The position numbers were made by a program, and so were the translations under genes. The notes below the pieces were generated by a model. The model did not search any database and was not told the DNA's origin. It was given only the letters and a program-made list of their open reading frames with translations. A DNA stretch of 64,000 nt from Diphasiastrum complanatum (taxonomy: Eukaryota > Streptophyta > Lycopodiopsida > Lycopodiales > Lycopodiaceae), in assembly GCA_029204225.1 (NCBI GenBank), contig CM055093.1, positions 45,742,338 through 45,806,337 on the forward strand. Reading direction: 5' to 3'. Of the stretch, positions 1 to 11,000 are shown piece after piece; positions within the stretch are counted from its first letter, which is position 1; each line of letters opens with the position of its first letter.

Positions 1-220
1 TGTCGGGTAAGTAGACAAAGTTGGATGTCGATGTCGAGTGAGTGATAGAATGTCAAGTTAGTCGATGATGTCGAGTAAGTCGAGTATGTACATGGAGAAG
101 TCGAAGTTGATGGAATGAAGTAAGTCGGGTACTTCGATGTCAAGTACTTTGATGTCGGGTACTTCGATGGAGTTAGCATTGAAGTCAATGAAGTCGAAGT
201 CGGTGAAGTCAAAGTCAAAC
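1..220. repeat. Degenerate TCGA-rich minisatellite
   Basis: Short units around GTCGA, GAAGTC and TCGGGTACTTCGATG recur throughout with variable spacing. On the minus strand the tract stays open and reads as alternating Asp, Phe, Ile and Leu, which follows from the repeat rather than from a protein family. A similar TCGAC/GAAGTC-rich tract lies at 39400-39620. It may belong to the leader of an LTR element whose possible primer site is at 707-718. Confidence 0.5.
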
Positions 221-706
221 TTTGATAAATTTTTCAGGATGCTCATTAACGAATGGATTTGGTTCTGAGCATAGAAATCCAACAAGGGCATCCTATGATG
301 TGGTTTTACAACACTCAAAAACTCTCTCTAGAAAGAGAGATATACAAATTTTTAGAGCTTCCTTGGAAAATACTTCACTTATCTATGATGTTTTTGGACA
401 TGATTCAATCCATTGTAGGTCGCCCTACTGCTCTCTACCTTTAAAGATTGACTACTTGTCAATTGGCGATGAACTAACTGATAACGAAGCAATTTCCTCC
501 CAAAACTTGATCTCCCCAAAGAAGCTCATAATTTTGACACTTTTCTTTGAGCTTGTCATGATTGAGACAATAGAAATTTATATCCTATTGAATCGAGTTT
601 GCTCTCACACCAGCTGAACTGAGTGATAAGCTAATCCACCATCACCAGGTTCTTCGAACTCTCCAAGACTTTGGCTTTTTGGTTTCGTCAAACCGCTTTG
701 TCTCAT

Positions 707-718
707 ATTCTGATACCA
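707..718 (-). other. Possible initiator-Met tRNA primer binding site (minus strand)
   Basis: The minus strand reads TGGTATCAGAAT, close to the TGGTATCAGAGC primer site of many plant LTR retrotransposons. If real, a minus-strand element has its 5' LTR to the right and its leader at 222-706, running into the TCGA repeat. No matching LTR pair was recognised, so the assignment rests on the motif alone. The stretch 222-706 holds no recognisable protein. Confidence 0.35.
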
Positions 719-1183
719 TCTTAAAGATTGATCTAGCAATAATGAAAGAAACTATCATAGCTTAACCATCAACTCAGATTCATCAAACTGTAAAGAAAGA
801 GCACACACCAACCCCAAAAAGCTTATCTGCAAGTGTTATTCATAGAAGAAAAAAAGTAGAGTACATATAAACAAGCTAATTTTTGAGGGGTACAATTGCA
901 TGGCAGTTTAGTCCCCGTTACGAGATGTGTGTCATGACTCACTAGCGATTTACTTACGCGTACTGTAAAAATGAAAGCAACTTATAAAAAATTGCCAAAA
1001 ACGGTAGTACTGTTCATGTGTTCAGATAAACTAGACTTATCTATTCTGACACCCTAAATATTCACCATATCTTGGTGGAGATTAAAAGAATTAAATTCCA
1101 AAAGTAGTTGATTTCTTATTCAAAATGGAGGAAATGCTGTAATTGGCACATGCCACCCTCCACAATGCTCATGATTGAACAAA

Positions 1184-1450
1184 ACATTATATGAATCTTA
1201 AAGGACTTTCTCACAATTTTCAAGTGGGTGATCGGGTGTATCTAAGAATATCCAAAGACTAAAAAATAACGTGTACCGAAAAATGTTGTAAGTTTTCTAC
1301 AACATATTGCAAACTTTACAAGATAATGGAGAGAGTTGGATCTTAAGCTTATTGATTATAACTTTCTAGATGAATTGAAGTACATCCCATGTTTCACGTG
1401 AGTCAATTGAAGTTGAGTTTACATAAGCGTGACTTGGGCTTCACAAAAGA
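1184..1450 (+). pseudogene. Ty3/gypsy integrase C-terminal remnant
   Basis: Conceptual translation across frames gives the typical gypsy integrase tail: a VGDRVYLRI block near 1220-1250, a decayed middle with stops, and PMFHVSQLK near 1385-1412. Stops and frame changes show it is dead. The next 200 bases may be a decayed tail of the same polyprotein. No LTR could be bounded. From about 1700 to 2760 I see no gene, only a TATA-like TCTATATAAAG near 1890 and a short duplication at 2050-2138. Confidence 0.55.
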
Positions 1451-2049
1451 CATGCCATTTAGAGTACTTTTGGATTCAAAGAGAATGCTAAATAATAGAG
1501 ACAAATGGTTGAGCAATCATATATGTTTTTGGTTATTTTATCCAATGAAAAGGTCGAATCGAAGGTGATGATTCTTGAGAGTGTCTTCATATTCTATGAA
1601 GAAATCTCATCAAATTTCATTTTTTACAGCAAAAATGGAAGTACGTTATGTATTTTATTATGTCTCGGGTTAATCCCAATTGACCGAGCCTTGAACATGG
1701 ATTCAAAAGATATTCTAGTTATTGTAATAGTCTTAACTTGGGCTTCTAATCTCAGAATAGCTAATCATTGGCCATGGTGGCTAATAATAATATAGTACTC
1801 TAGAGGTAGAGTTTATGGAGGTGGCAATTCAAACTTAGGCATTGGAGGTAGGAATTACCTAAAACAAAAGGACTTTGAGGGCACGGGAGGAGTCTATATA
1901 AAGTCATATACTTTTTCTACTCCATTCACTATTGTAGTATGAGATGCATAATATGAGCCTAACAACAATATCATCATGTGATTCCCATAACTTGGGGTGA
2001 GTTATACTGATAATTTCTATGGCTGAATTGGTTGGTTTGGTTGGGGTTG

Positions 2050-2138
2050 TCCTTTGCCTAAGCTCTTTGAGTTGTTCGTGTCTTGACACTTGTTGTGCTT
2101 TGCCTAAGCTCTTCAAGTTGCTGGTGTCTTGGCACTTA
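2050..2138. repeat. Short tandem duplication, about 48-bp unit
   Basis: The phrase TTTGCCTAAGCTCTT, followed by a GTTG...GTGTCTTG segment, occurs twice in tandem with a few substitutions. It sits in otherwise featureless AT-rich sequence and may be part of a decayed LTR. Confidence 0.5.
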
Positions 2139-2762
2139 ATAAGAGTCCTTGAATAACTAGTACTTACTAGAATAAGTATCATTATTTAGATGGTGCGAGT
2201 AATTTAATAACTCATACATGAATTTTTTTAGCAAACACTTGATTTTTATTGATATGATCTTATTGATTTGTGTGTCAATACTTAAGCAAACTAGTAGTCA
2301 AAACCTCAATCTTAAAGTAATTAGCGACAAATATTTCATTATGATCAGGAAAACCTCTAATTATGGTTCAATGTAAAAGTGTGAGAAATTTAAAATACTT
2401 GCATTAGTTAAATGTTGCAAGTAATCTGACTACTCTCACTTTGTTACTCATACCTAGGGCCAACCATCACTTGCATCTTGTCAAATAGTGTTGGATTCCT
2501 ACTAAAGTCTAGGCATTGTAAAAGAATACTTTCCTGCCTGATCCTAGTTAAATCTTTGTACTTGAGACCTAATGCCAACCTTGAATCCTTTGTTGGAAAT
2601 AACCTTTGCATATTTTGATCCTACCATGCTTCGGTTTTAATCATTAAGGTGTGGATTAAACTTATTTCAAGTATGTTAGTCTAGTTTTAAGATTGATATT
2701 TTTAATATCAAGATCTATTATCACCATATATGTAGTTTCATATCACAATCTTGTCAATAGAA

Positions 2763-3609
2763 GTATTTAGAAGTTCTCAATTTACTTTCATTTTTCAAGA
2801 GAAAGTATGCTAATTCTATTCTAAAAAGATTTCATATGGAAGATGCAAAGTCTTGTGATACACCAATGGAGTCAAATGTAAAGCTCATTATAAGAGGTAA
2901 CGAAAGATCCTTTGAGGACATTACTCTCTATAGGAAGCTAGTTGGTTCACTCATATATTTAACCATCACAAGACCTGATCTAAGCTATTGTGCTGGTAGA
3001 TTAAGCCAATTCATGCATGATCCAAGTGTGGAGCATTGGAAACTAGGCAAGAGGGTATTGAGATACATCTTGGGAACTAGTGATTTTGGCATTGTTTATG
3101 GAGGATCATCACCTAACTTGTATGGATTTTCAGATTCAGACTTTGCTGGAGATCAAATAGATAGGAAATCCATAAGTGCACATGCTATTTTCATAGGTGA
3201 TGGAGCTATCTCTTGGATGCCTAAAAAACAAGCTACTATCTCAGTGTCATCTAGTGAGGTCGAGTACAAAGCTCTTACTTGTACAAAGGAGATGCTATGG
3301 ATCAAGAAGATGGTAATGGAGTGTCACTTGCTGGATTTTTAGAGAGTCCAATCATCTTTTGTGATAACCTTTCAGCCCAAAAAATGGCAAGCAATACTAT
3401 TTTTCATGCAAGGAGCAAGCATATCAAAGTCGCTTATCATTTTGTGAGAGAACAAGTCATGGCAAAGGAGGTGGAGCTTCAACATGTTTCTTCAAGGGAG
3501 TGTGTGGCTGATATCTTCACCAAAGCATTGGGAAAAAACTTGTTTATGAAGCATAGAACCTCACTTGGAGTTCTATCTAAATCTATGGTAAAATTAGTTG
3601 AAGAGGGAG
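2763..3609 (+). pseudogene. Ty1/copia reverse transcriptase end and RNase H remnant
   Basis: This is the 3' end of a copia polyprotein. From about 2800 the frame reads QEKYANSILKRF, then an RNase H block: YRKLVGSLIYLTITRPDLSY at about 2931, GFSDSDFAGD at about 3124, and a SVSSSEVEYKAL block at about 3241. Near 3300-3340 the frame shifts by one and continues with FCDNLSAQKMA, ARSKHIKVAYHFVRE and DIFTKAL, ending at a stop at 3612-3614. The last purine-rich bases (AAGAGGGAG) act as the polypurine tract in front of the LTR at 3610. Everything upstream (gag, protease, integrase, most of the RT) is missing. Confidence 0.85.
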
Positions 3610-4240
3610 TGTGAAAAAATGTCAACTAATTTGTTGGTTTATTGGCATTTTTAGAGGCCAACTTGAAATCTCAACTTAGAGATAGTTTCATATTTGTCAA
3701 TAAGGGCCTAAATAGTGTTTGTACTATTTCTGGCAAGTAGATAAGTGGACGAGTTTGAGTTTGAGTTTGGACCCATTCTAATTGGCTAAATTTGATACAT
3801 TGCATCTAGACTAGAATTTCTAGGTTATTGGTGAGTTACCAAGAAATTACCATTTAGGGCAATTGGCCAAATGAGATTTTGGTAGCTATAAATAGCTAAA
3901 CTAGCGTGGAGAACATATCATTGTATTTTTATTTTATATAAAAAATTCATCTCTTGAGTATCTATGTCCATCTCATGTGTTTTTATCTCTTGATATCTTG
4001 ATTTTCTATATGTAGAATGTTGATATAGGTTCCACACGTGTGAAGGACAATAGGTTGCTGATGTACGAATAGGGACAATTCCATACTGTATTTCCAGGTC
4101 ATGATCAGATCTTAGTGATTTATGCAATTCTAGCATGCTAATCTTGGTGGATTTTATCTTGTAACTAATCTAGATGTGCACACCAAATTGGCCCAAGATC
4201 TAAGATCCATCTATTGTGTTTTGGATCTGTATTTTTCACA
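3610..4240 (+). mobile_element. Copia 3' LTR, 631 bp
   Basis: It begins TGTGAAAAAAT directly after the polypurine tract of the copia remnant and ends ATTTTTCACA, so the termini are near-perfect inverted repeats with TG...CA ends. It lies where a 3' LTR should, directly after the RNase H stop. No 5' partner is in the window. A CA microsatellite starts immediately after it. Confidence 0.8.
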
Positions 4241-4241
4241 C

Positions 4242-4242
<1 letters not shown>

Positions 4243-4277
<35 letters not shown>
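4243..4277. repeat. (CA)n microsatellite
   Basis: About 17 uninterrupted CA dinucleotides abut the copia LTR end (CACACAA). The LTR terminus may have seeded the expansion. Confidence 0.95.
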
Positions 4278-4278
<1 letters not shown>

Positions 4279-4629
4279 TTTAAAAGAGATAATTTTTATG
4301 TAAAATCTCTGCAATTAAAATAATTTAATGCCCAAATATAAGCTTTTATTCGAGAAGAGAACAAGGACTCAATAGTGAGTCAAAGTAGTGAAGATGTATA
4401 TGCCTTGATTCACTCCATCTTCAATCGCCCCATGGTGGCATCTTTATGATCTCGAGTGGCTTTTTTCTATTATACACGAGGACAATTATTTGGCTGGAAA
4501 TAGCATGAGCTATTTGAAAAGTCCAAAAGTGCCTGCAAGCCAATTTGCACCTAAAATGCAGGCATAATTTACTTGCAAGTTGTTTTGCATCTAGAATTGC
4601 CTACAATAGCCACTTGAAAATATCATTCC

Positions 4630-4960
4630 ATGGAGCGTGTTGTGGCCAGGGACAATAAAACTTGGCCTTAAATTTTGGCTCACCCTATTGTGCCAGCCAA
4701 AATCTTCAGGTAGATTCCTCATCAAGTAGAATGGACTTAGCCAACAGCAACTGGGTGGGTGAGCTGAAATTCTCTGACAAGTTTCACACGAGGCATAATG
4801 GACCTAGCGAGCTATTGGGCTCACCAAAATTCTCATGCAAGGTTCTCATTAGGCAAAATGCAAGGTCCCGCAAAATGGATTGGCTCGCCCCAATTCTAGG
4901 GCAGGTTCCAAATCATGCAAAATGGACTATGCTCGACACATATCTTAATTGTCATTTGGA
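4630..4960. repeat. Degenerate tandem repeat, unit about 60-70 bp
   Basis: The phrases GCAAAATGGACT, GGCTCACC, AAATTCT and AGGTTC recur in the same order four to five times with strong divergence. The plus frame is open from 4662 to 4985, but the protein is itself repetitive and resembles nothing known, so I do not call it a gene. Confidence 0.45.
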
Positions 4961-5256
4961 GAATTATTGCCTACGTGACATTTGATCATAGGTTGTGCAT
5001 ACACGTTTAGAGTTGTATTCTAGTACCTACCATTTAAAAATCTCACCTACCTACCACATGCCTACATGCTTACATGACAACTACATGCTTACATGACAAC
5101 TACATCTTTTCACAGACGTGAGCCCTGCTCTTTATAGGCGTACCAAGTTGCCGTACCTACCTCACTGTGGAGGGCTCAATATGTATTGGAGACACGCTAC
5201 ACTAGGTAGTAGGGCCGCTCACGCTGGTACATAGGACACAATATATCCAAAGCTAC

Positions 5257-5624
5257 GTGTGCAACTCCCACTGTGCAACTCCCATTCGCCAATACGCTCC
5301 GAACAAGTGGCCTCAACCAATGACAATGAGAGCCCACCAAAAGAAAAAGTGGATAATTTGGGGCTCTCAATGTGAAACGAAGCCTTTGTTGCCTTTTTTT
5401 TCTTTCTTCTTCCTCCTTCCTCCCACTTCTTCTGCTTTTTTTTCTTTTTCTTCTTCTCTTTTACTTTTTCTTCTTCTTTCTGCTCCTATTCCTCGGCTGC
5501 TGCGCTGCTGCTTTTCCTTTGTTTTTCCTGGCAGCGATGGCGTCACGATGACATATCACAACCAGATTTAAATTTGCAATCCACCACCCTTTCGCCATCG
5601 CCATTCTTGCCCCTTGCTAGATCC
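5257..5624 (+). promoter_or_regulatory. Upstream region and pyrimidine-rich 5' UTR of PHR2-like gene
   Basis: Directly upstream of the PHR2 ATG lies a long C/T-rich tract (about 5388-5530), typical of plant 5' leaders. No convincing TATA box or transcription start can be fixed by eye. An ORF in this stretch is low-complexity and is taken as leader, not coding sequence. Confidence 0.4.
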
Positions 5625-6497
5625 ATGGCTTCTTCTTCTTCTTCTTCCTGTTGCGAATCCAGTTGTGAAGCGCTGTCTGTGGCTCTCAGCTCCGTAGCTT
5701 TGAACAGCAAATCCGCTTTCGGGAAAACTGCAACGGCAGCAGGAGGGGCAGCATCACCCGATCCGTCATCCTCTGCCCATCGTGATCCCAAGCCACATTT
5801 CCCTCAATTCCTTTCCCCCACTTCACCATCCAATGATCACAACTCCCATCACCCAACAAATCCTCTCAATGGCAGCAGCAGCAACACTACTAGTCTCATC
5901 TGGTTCAGAAATGATCTCAGGATACATGACAACGAGGCACTCTTCAGGGCAAACACTGACTCCGCCTTCCTCATCCCAATCTACTGCTTCGATCCACGAG
6001 ACTTCGGCAAATCGGCCTCCATGGGAGTAGACAAAACCGGACCTTACAGAGCTTTATTTCTGATTGAATGCGTTGCCAATCTGCGCGAGAATCTGCGGCA
6101 AAGAGGATCGGATCTTGTGCTAAGGATCGGGAAGCCGGAAGAGGAGGTTGTGGGCATGGCCAAGGGCGCGGGGGCTTCTTCTGTGTATGCGCATCAAGAG
6201 GTTAGCCACGAAGAATTTGAGATGGAGAAAACGGTGCAAGAGTCGCTAGGAAAGCTGGGGGTGGAGGCCAAGTTTGTGTGGGGAAGCACGTTGTTCCACA
6301 GGGACGATCTGCCATTTCAGCTGGAGGATATGCCATCAAGCTATTGTACCTTCCGCACTAAATTGCGAAATGTGCAAGTCAGACCGGTTCTTGAAGCACC
6401 GAAGGAGCTCAAATCTCTTCCTTCACTCTCAACTTTGGATGTAGGAGCGCTGCCCACGCTTCAAGATTTAGGCCTGCCTTCTCTCCCTGATGGACAG
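5625..6497 (+). CDS. PHR2: PHR2-like exon 1
   Basis: This exon gives 291 codons from ATG 5625. The frame is open from 5574, but nothing upstream is an ATG in frame, so 5625 is chosen. It encodes the transit-like N terminus and the whole alpha/beta photolyase domain. The donor is CAG/GTGATC after a complete codon; read-through would add only about ten residues before a stop at 6530. Confidence 0.9.
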
Positions 6498-7980
6498 GTG
6501 ATCGCTCTGCCTCTGATCTTATTGAACTGAGCATTTTGATCTTTGTGCTATCTGGTTTGTGTTATTCCCAACTAGAAACTTATTTCTTCACATTTTTCCT
6601 AACTGCTGCCTCTAATCAAGAAATTATTGTTGTTCACTGGATTATTCGATTTGATCTAACAACTATGATTGATTTTGCTGAGTTTTGGAGGAAAAAAAGT
6701 TCAAACACTTGGGCTTTTGGCTTTTGGGTTCTTGGTTTTAGGTAAGATACTTTTTGTATGCATACTAATGAAGAGAGCACATGATTTATGGAACCTAATT
6801 GGTCCTATTAGGTTATAACTTTTATAGGGAAAATGTTCTATAGAAGGTAATCAGAAGTTCCAAACATTTCAGAGCTCTCCCAATGCACTTTTTTCCTCTC
6901 AGGGCACCATAATAGACCAAAAGATAACCATAAAAGGACTGGTTGCCCAAAGGTTCAATGGACGGGGAGATTCAGTTGATCTGCAACCGAAGTAGGCACC
7001 TAGCAATGATCGAGTTGAGTGTGTCTCATGGAGTCATGTACTGCTAGTACAATAGCGCTCATAAATGTATCATAATATCAAATGTAAGCTTTGTTGGGCC
7101 CAAAAGGAATTATTAGCCTTAAGAGTGAAGGAGGTTCCCTCTTTAGACCCCTCAAAGTGTCTTAAATAAGGATAATATGCCATTAAGGACCTAAAGTAGG
7201 CTTACTAAAGGCTAACAAGGGCTAACTAGACTCCAAGATAGTTAAGTTTAGTTAAGACATGGGCTTTGTCTATAGTGATTACAATTTGGTTTTCACTTTG
7301 TTTAAAATTTTCAGATATGAGCTGTAGATAAGATTTTAGAGCTTTTAATCTGATCTATTTGGCAGATCAATTGGATTAGTTTTGAAGAAGTAAGGACAAA
7401 TCTTGTTTTTCTAGCTCTAGTTTTTCCTAGCTTTCTTTCTTCAAAATTTTTAGACTTGTTACGTTGTAAATTTGGACTATCAAATCATTACCAATCAATG
7501 ATCTAATCATATAAGCTAATAGAGATTATTCTTAGCTTTTTGGAGGTACTGAGTTTTTGTGGTTTGGATCAATATCAAGGAAGTTATGATTAAATGAGTG
7601 AAGTTGGGTCAAATTTGCCAGAATTATAAAGATTTATTTGTATTCTTGTGTGAGAGAGAAGCACTTCAATTTGTCATTTTTGAAGTTCAGTTTTTTTGTA
7701 ATTTTTTTTCAAGTCCTTTCATTTTGAAGGTATGCTGATTTAAAAAAAAAAACTAACCCTATATAGCCTCACAGATTTAGGGTTATAAAAAAAGGTGAAA
7801 AAAAGAAAAATACTTTGCCAAAATTTTTCAACCCTAAAAAAATAACCTTAAAAAACCCTAACCCTAAATCACCCCTCGTCCCTTGTCTCCTTTTGTATCT
7901 TGTGCCCTCTTCGTGTGCCCCTTTCCCCCTCACACCCCCTTACCCTATTATACCCTGCTCCCCTGGCCGCCATCCTATCC

Positions 7981-8019
<39 letters not shown>

Positions 8020-11000
8020 ATGAGCCTAGCAGGCGGACGCCCCTAAATATTTTAATTCCAATTTTTTTATGAGCACTTTGTTTCAGCCTAGGTTCAAGGG
8101 CTATATCGTGGTGCAGTAAGAAGCAGCCTACTATCGCTCTATCGTCTACCGAAGCTGAGTACAGGGCGACTACGAGGTCCGCCTGTGAAGCCATTTGGTT
8201 ACGCCGTCTACTTGAGGACATGCAGATTGCTCAAGTAAGACCTACATTGTTACATTGTGATAACCAAAGTTGCATTCAGCTTGCGAGGAATCCAGTCTAT
8301 CATGCACGGACAAAACACATAGAGGTGGACTAGCATTTTATACGAGAGAAAGTGCACAGTGGGGAGATCGAGCTAGTTTATTGTGACACCAACGACCAGA
8401 CAACTGATATTTTTACTAAACCACTTAGTAAAGATAAGTTTGAAAAGTTCAGAACTTTGTTGGGTGTCAGTTTGAATAAAATTGCCATTAAGGGGGGGTG
8501 TTGAAGAGTAATGCATATTTTATCCCTTTTGGCTAAGCATTAGTTAAGTTGTACATAACTCATGGGGCATGTTTTAATTAAATGCATGAGACCCCCCTTT
8601 TGTTAAGTTATGTAAATTAGTGCAAGTGGCCCACTTGGCCAAGTAGCTCACTCCTATGGTTGACACCTAGACTTTCCATGCATGTAAAGGAGGTGCTTGC
8701 CTCACAAGGGATTTGGAGGACCCACGCCCTCCTCTCTCTCTTTAGCGATTCATTTCTTCTTGAGACTTTTGAGTTTGTGAGATGCTCATGCAATTCTCCT
8801 TGTGTGTGATATTTCCATAGCCAAGTTTTCTCAAGCTTTCATAGTTGATCTAGCATTTGAGTTAAGATACTCCATAGCTAGGTCTTGTAAATCTTCAACA
8901 CATGGTGGTGTAGTTTGATGAAGAGCGGTGTCTCATCAAGAGGAAGGATAATGAAGTAGTAGCTGAGGGCAAACTTGCAGGGCGGTTGTACAAACTTCAG
9001 GCTCAGGTGGTGGATCATCATGCAAGTGTTGCGAATATTGGATCAGTGAGTAAGTTATGGCACGAGAGGTTTGGACATTTGAATCACAAAAGTCTACAAG
9101 TTTTGAGGAAATATAACATGGTTACATGTTTACCTCAAGTTGTTTCTGATCACAAGGTTTGTGAAGGTTGTGTCTTAGGCAAGTATCATATGAAGAAATT
9201 TTCGCCTAGTACATTCAGGGCGAGAAATGTTCTAAAACTTGTTCATACAGATTTGTGTGGTCCTATGAGGACTCAATCTTTTGGGGGAGCAAGTTACTTC
9301 ATGGTGTTTGTCGATGACTATTCTAGGAAGACATGGATCTATCTTCTGAAGAATAAGGGTGAAGCGTTCAAGTATTTCACATGGTTTAAGACACAGGTGG
9401 AGAAATCAAGATACTCAGCTCGGACAATATTTCTATGGAATTTCAGGTGTTTTGCAAGGATCATGGTATAAAGAGACAATCTGCAAACACGGACACACCT
9501 CAACAAAATGGAGTTGCGGAAAGAAAGAACCGGTCTATAGTGGAAACTGTGAGGAGTATGCTCAAGAGTAAAAATCTTCCAAATATGTTTTGGGGTGAAG
9601 CAGTTAAGACGGCGGTTTATCTTTTGAATTGAAGTTCTACAAAGGTTGTAGAGAATCGGACTTCAGAGGAAACTTACACGGGTTGGAAGCTAGATGTAAG
9701 TCATTTGAGAGTGTTTGGTAGTATTGCTTATGCTCACATACCTAAGGATTCCAGGAGCAAATTGGATTCTAAGGCGACCAAGTGTTTATTCCTTGGTTTG
9801 ATAGTCAAGAGAAGGGATACATGTTATATGACTTGGAGGGTAAGAAAATCATCATAAGTAGGGATGTAATCTTTGATGAGGAGGCAACTCATAAAGATAC
9901 AGAGATACCTTATGATAGGAATCAAGATGGAGGAATCCCTATATTATGTGACGAGTTATCACAGGAGCCTGAATCCTACATCAGAAGCTAGAAGATTGCC
10001 TAGATGGTACTATGAAACTATCAAGGATAGTGTCATTATGGATTTGGGAGAATCCAGTACACAAGGGACTAGGAGATCGGCTAGACTTGAAAAGGAACAT
10101 GAAGATCAGGGTCGACAGGAGGATCATCATAAGGATGGGGATGTACACATGGCTACACTGTTGGAAACCAAGGATCCATCTACTTTTAGGGGAAGTGGAG
10201 CCTAGTTTGGCCATGCCTGTGTGCTATAATAGGGGCCATTACTATTCATAGTAAATTCGTTTTTTATTGCTTATGCATGTAGGTGGGCGCACTAATACTA
10301 GATTAGGATCTATTTTAGTACTTAGAAATTTACCTTGGGTCTTTACCCAATATAGGTAGTAATTTTAGCAATTAGCTTTTGCTCTTTTGCTATTTTGCTA
10401 TTTGCTTTAGGCTTTTAGCCTTTCACATAGTTTAGAGAAACTATATATGTAAACTGGCGCCCAACCACAAGATTATTCCAATATGTTAGAGCTTTGCTCA
10501 ATTCTCCTATAATCTGATTTCTCTATAATCTCTATGCTTGGTTGTGTGAGTGCTAGTAGGACCAGTAACTCCATCTAGAATTTGTATCACAAATTCTGAC
10601 AATTGGACCTTAGATCAGGGTATCATCAAATTAGAATCCTTCAGGGGGATGTTTCCAAAATTGGTTTTTGTTCTAGGTATGGCCATTACGAATTTTTAGT
10701 TTTACCATTTGGTCTAACTAATGCCCCAGCGAACTTCCAGCAAATGATGAACGATATTCTTCATCCTTATCTAGGAAAGTTTCTAGTGGTATTTTTGGAC
10801 GATATTTTAATCTATAGCAACACTTGTACAAAATCATTTCTTTGTCTAAGTAACAACCATGCATTAGTGGCCCGCAAATGCTCATGCGGTTGAATAAACT
10901 AGGCTCGAAATAACCTCTTAAAGTCAACCCAGGTAGTGGGGCACTCTGGCATAGTTTGAACTCGCCACCACCAGCGGTCAACAACATCCTGTAGCTGATG

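Noticed and set aside
5574-5624. Upstream extension of the PHR2 reading frame to 5574
   Set aside because: The frame begins with TTG there; the first in-frame ATG is 5625 and begins a Ser-rich transit-like sequence.
6498-6530. PHR2 as a truncated one-exon gene ending at 6530
   Set aside because: A GT donor lies at 6498 and downstream exons continue the family motifs in phase; the last residues before 6530 are intron.
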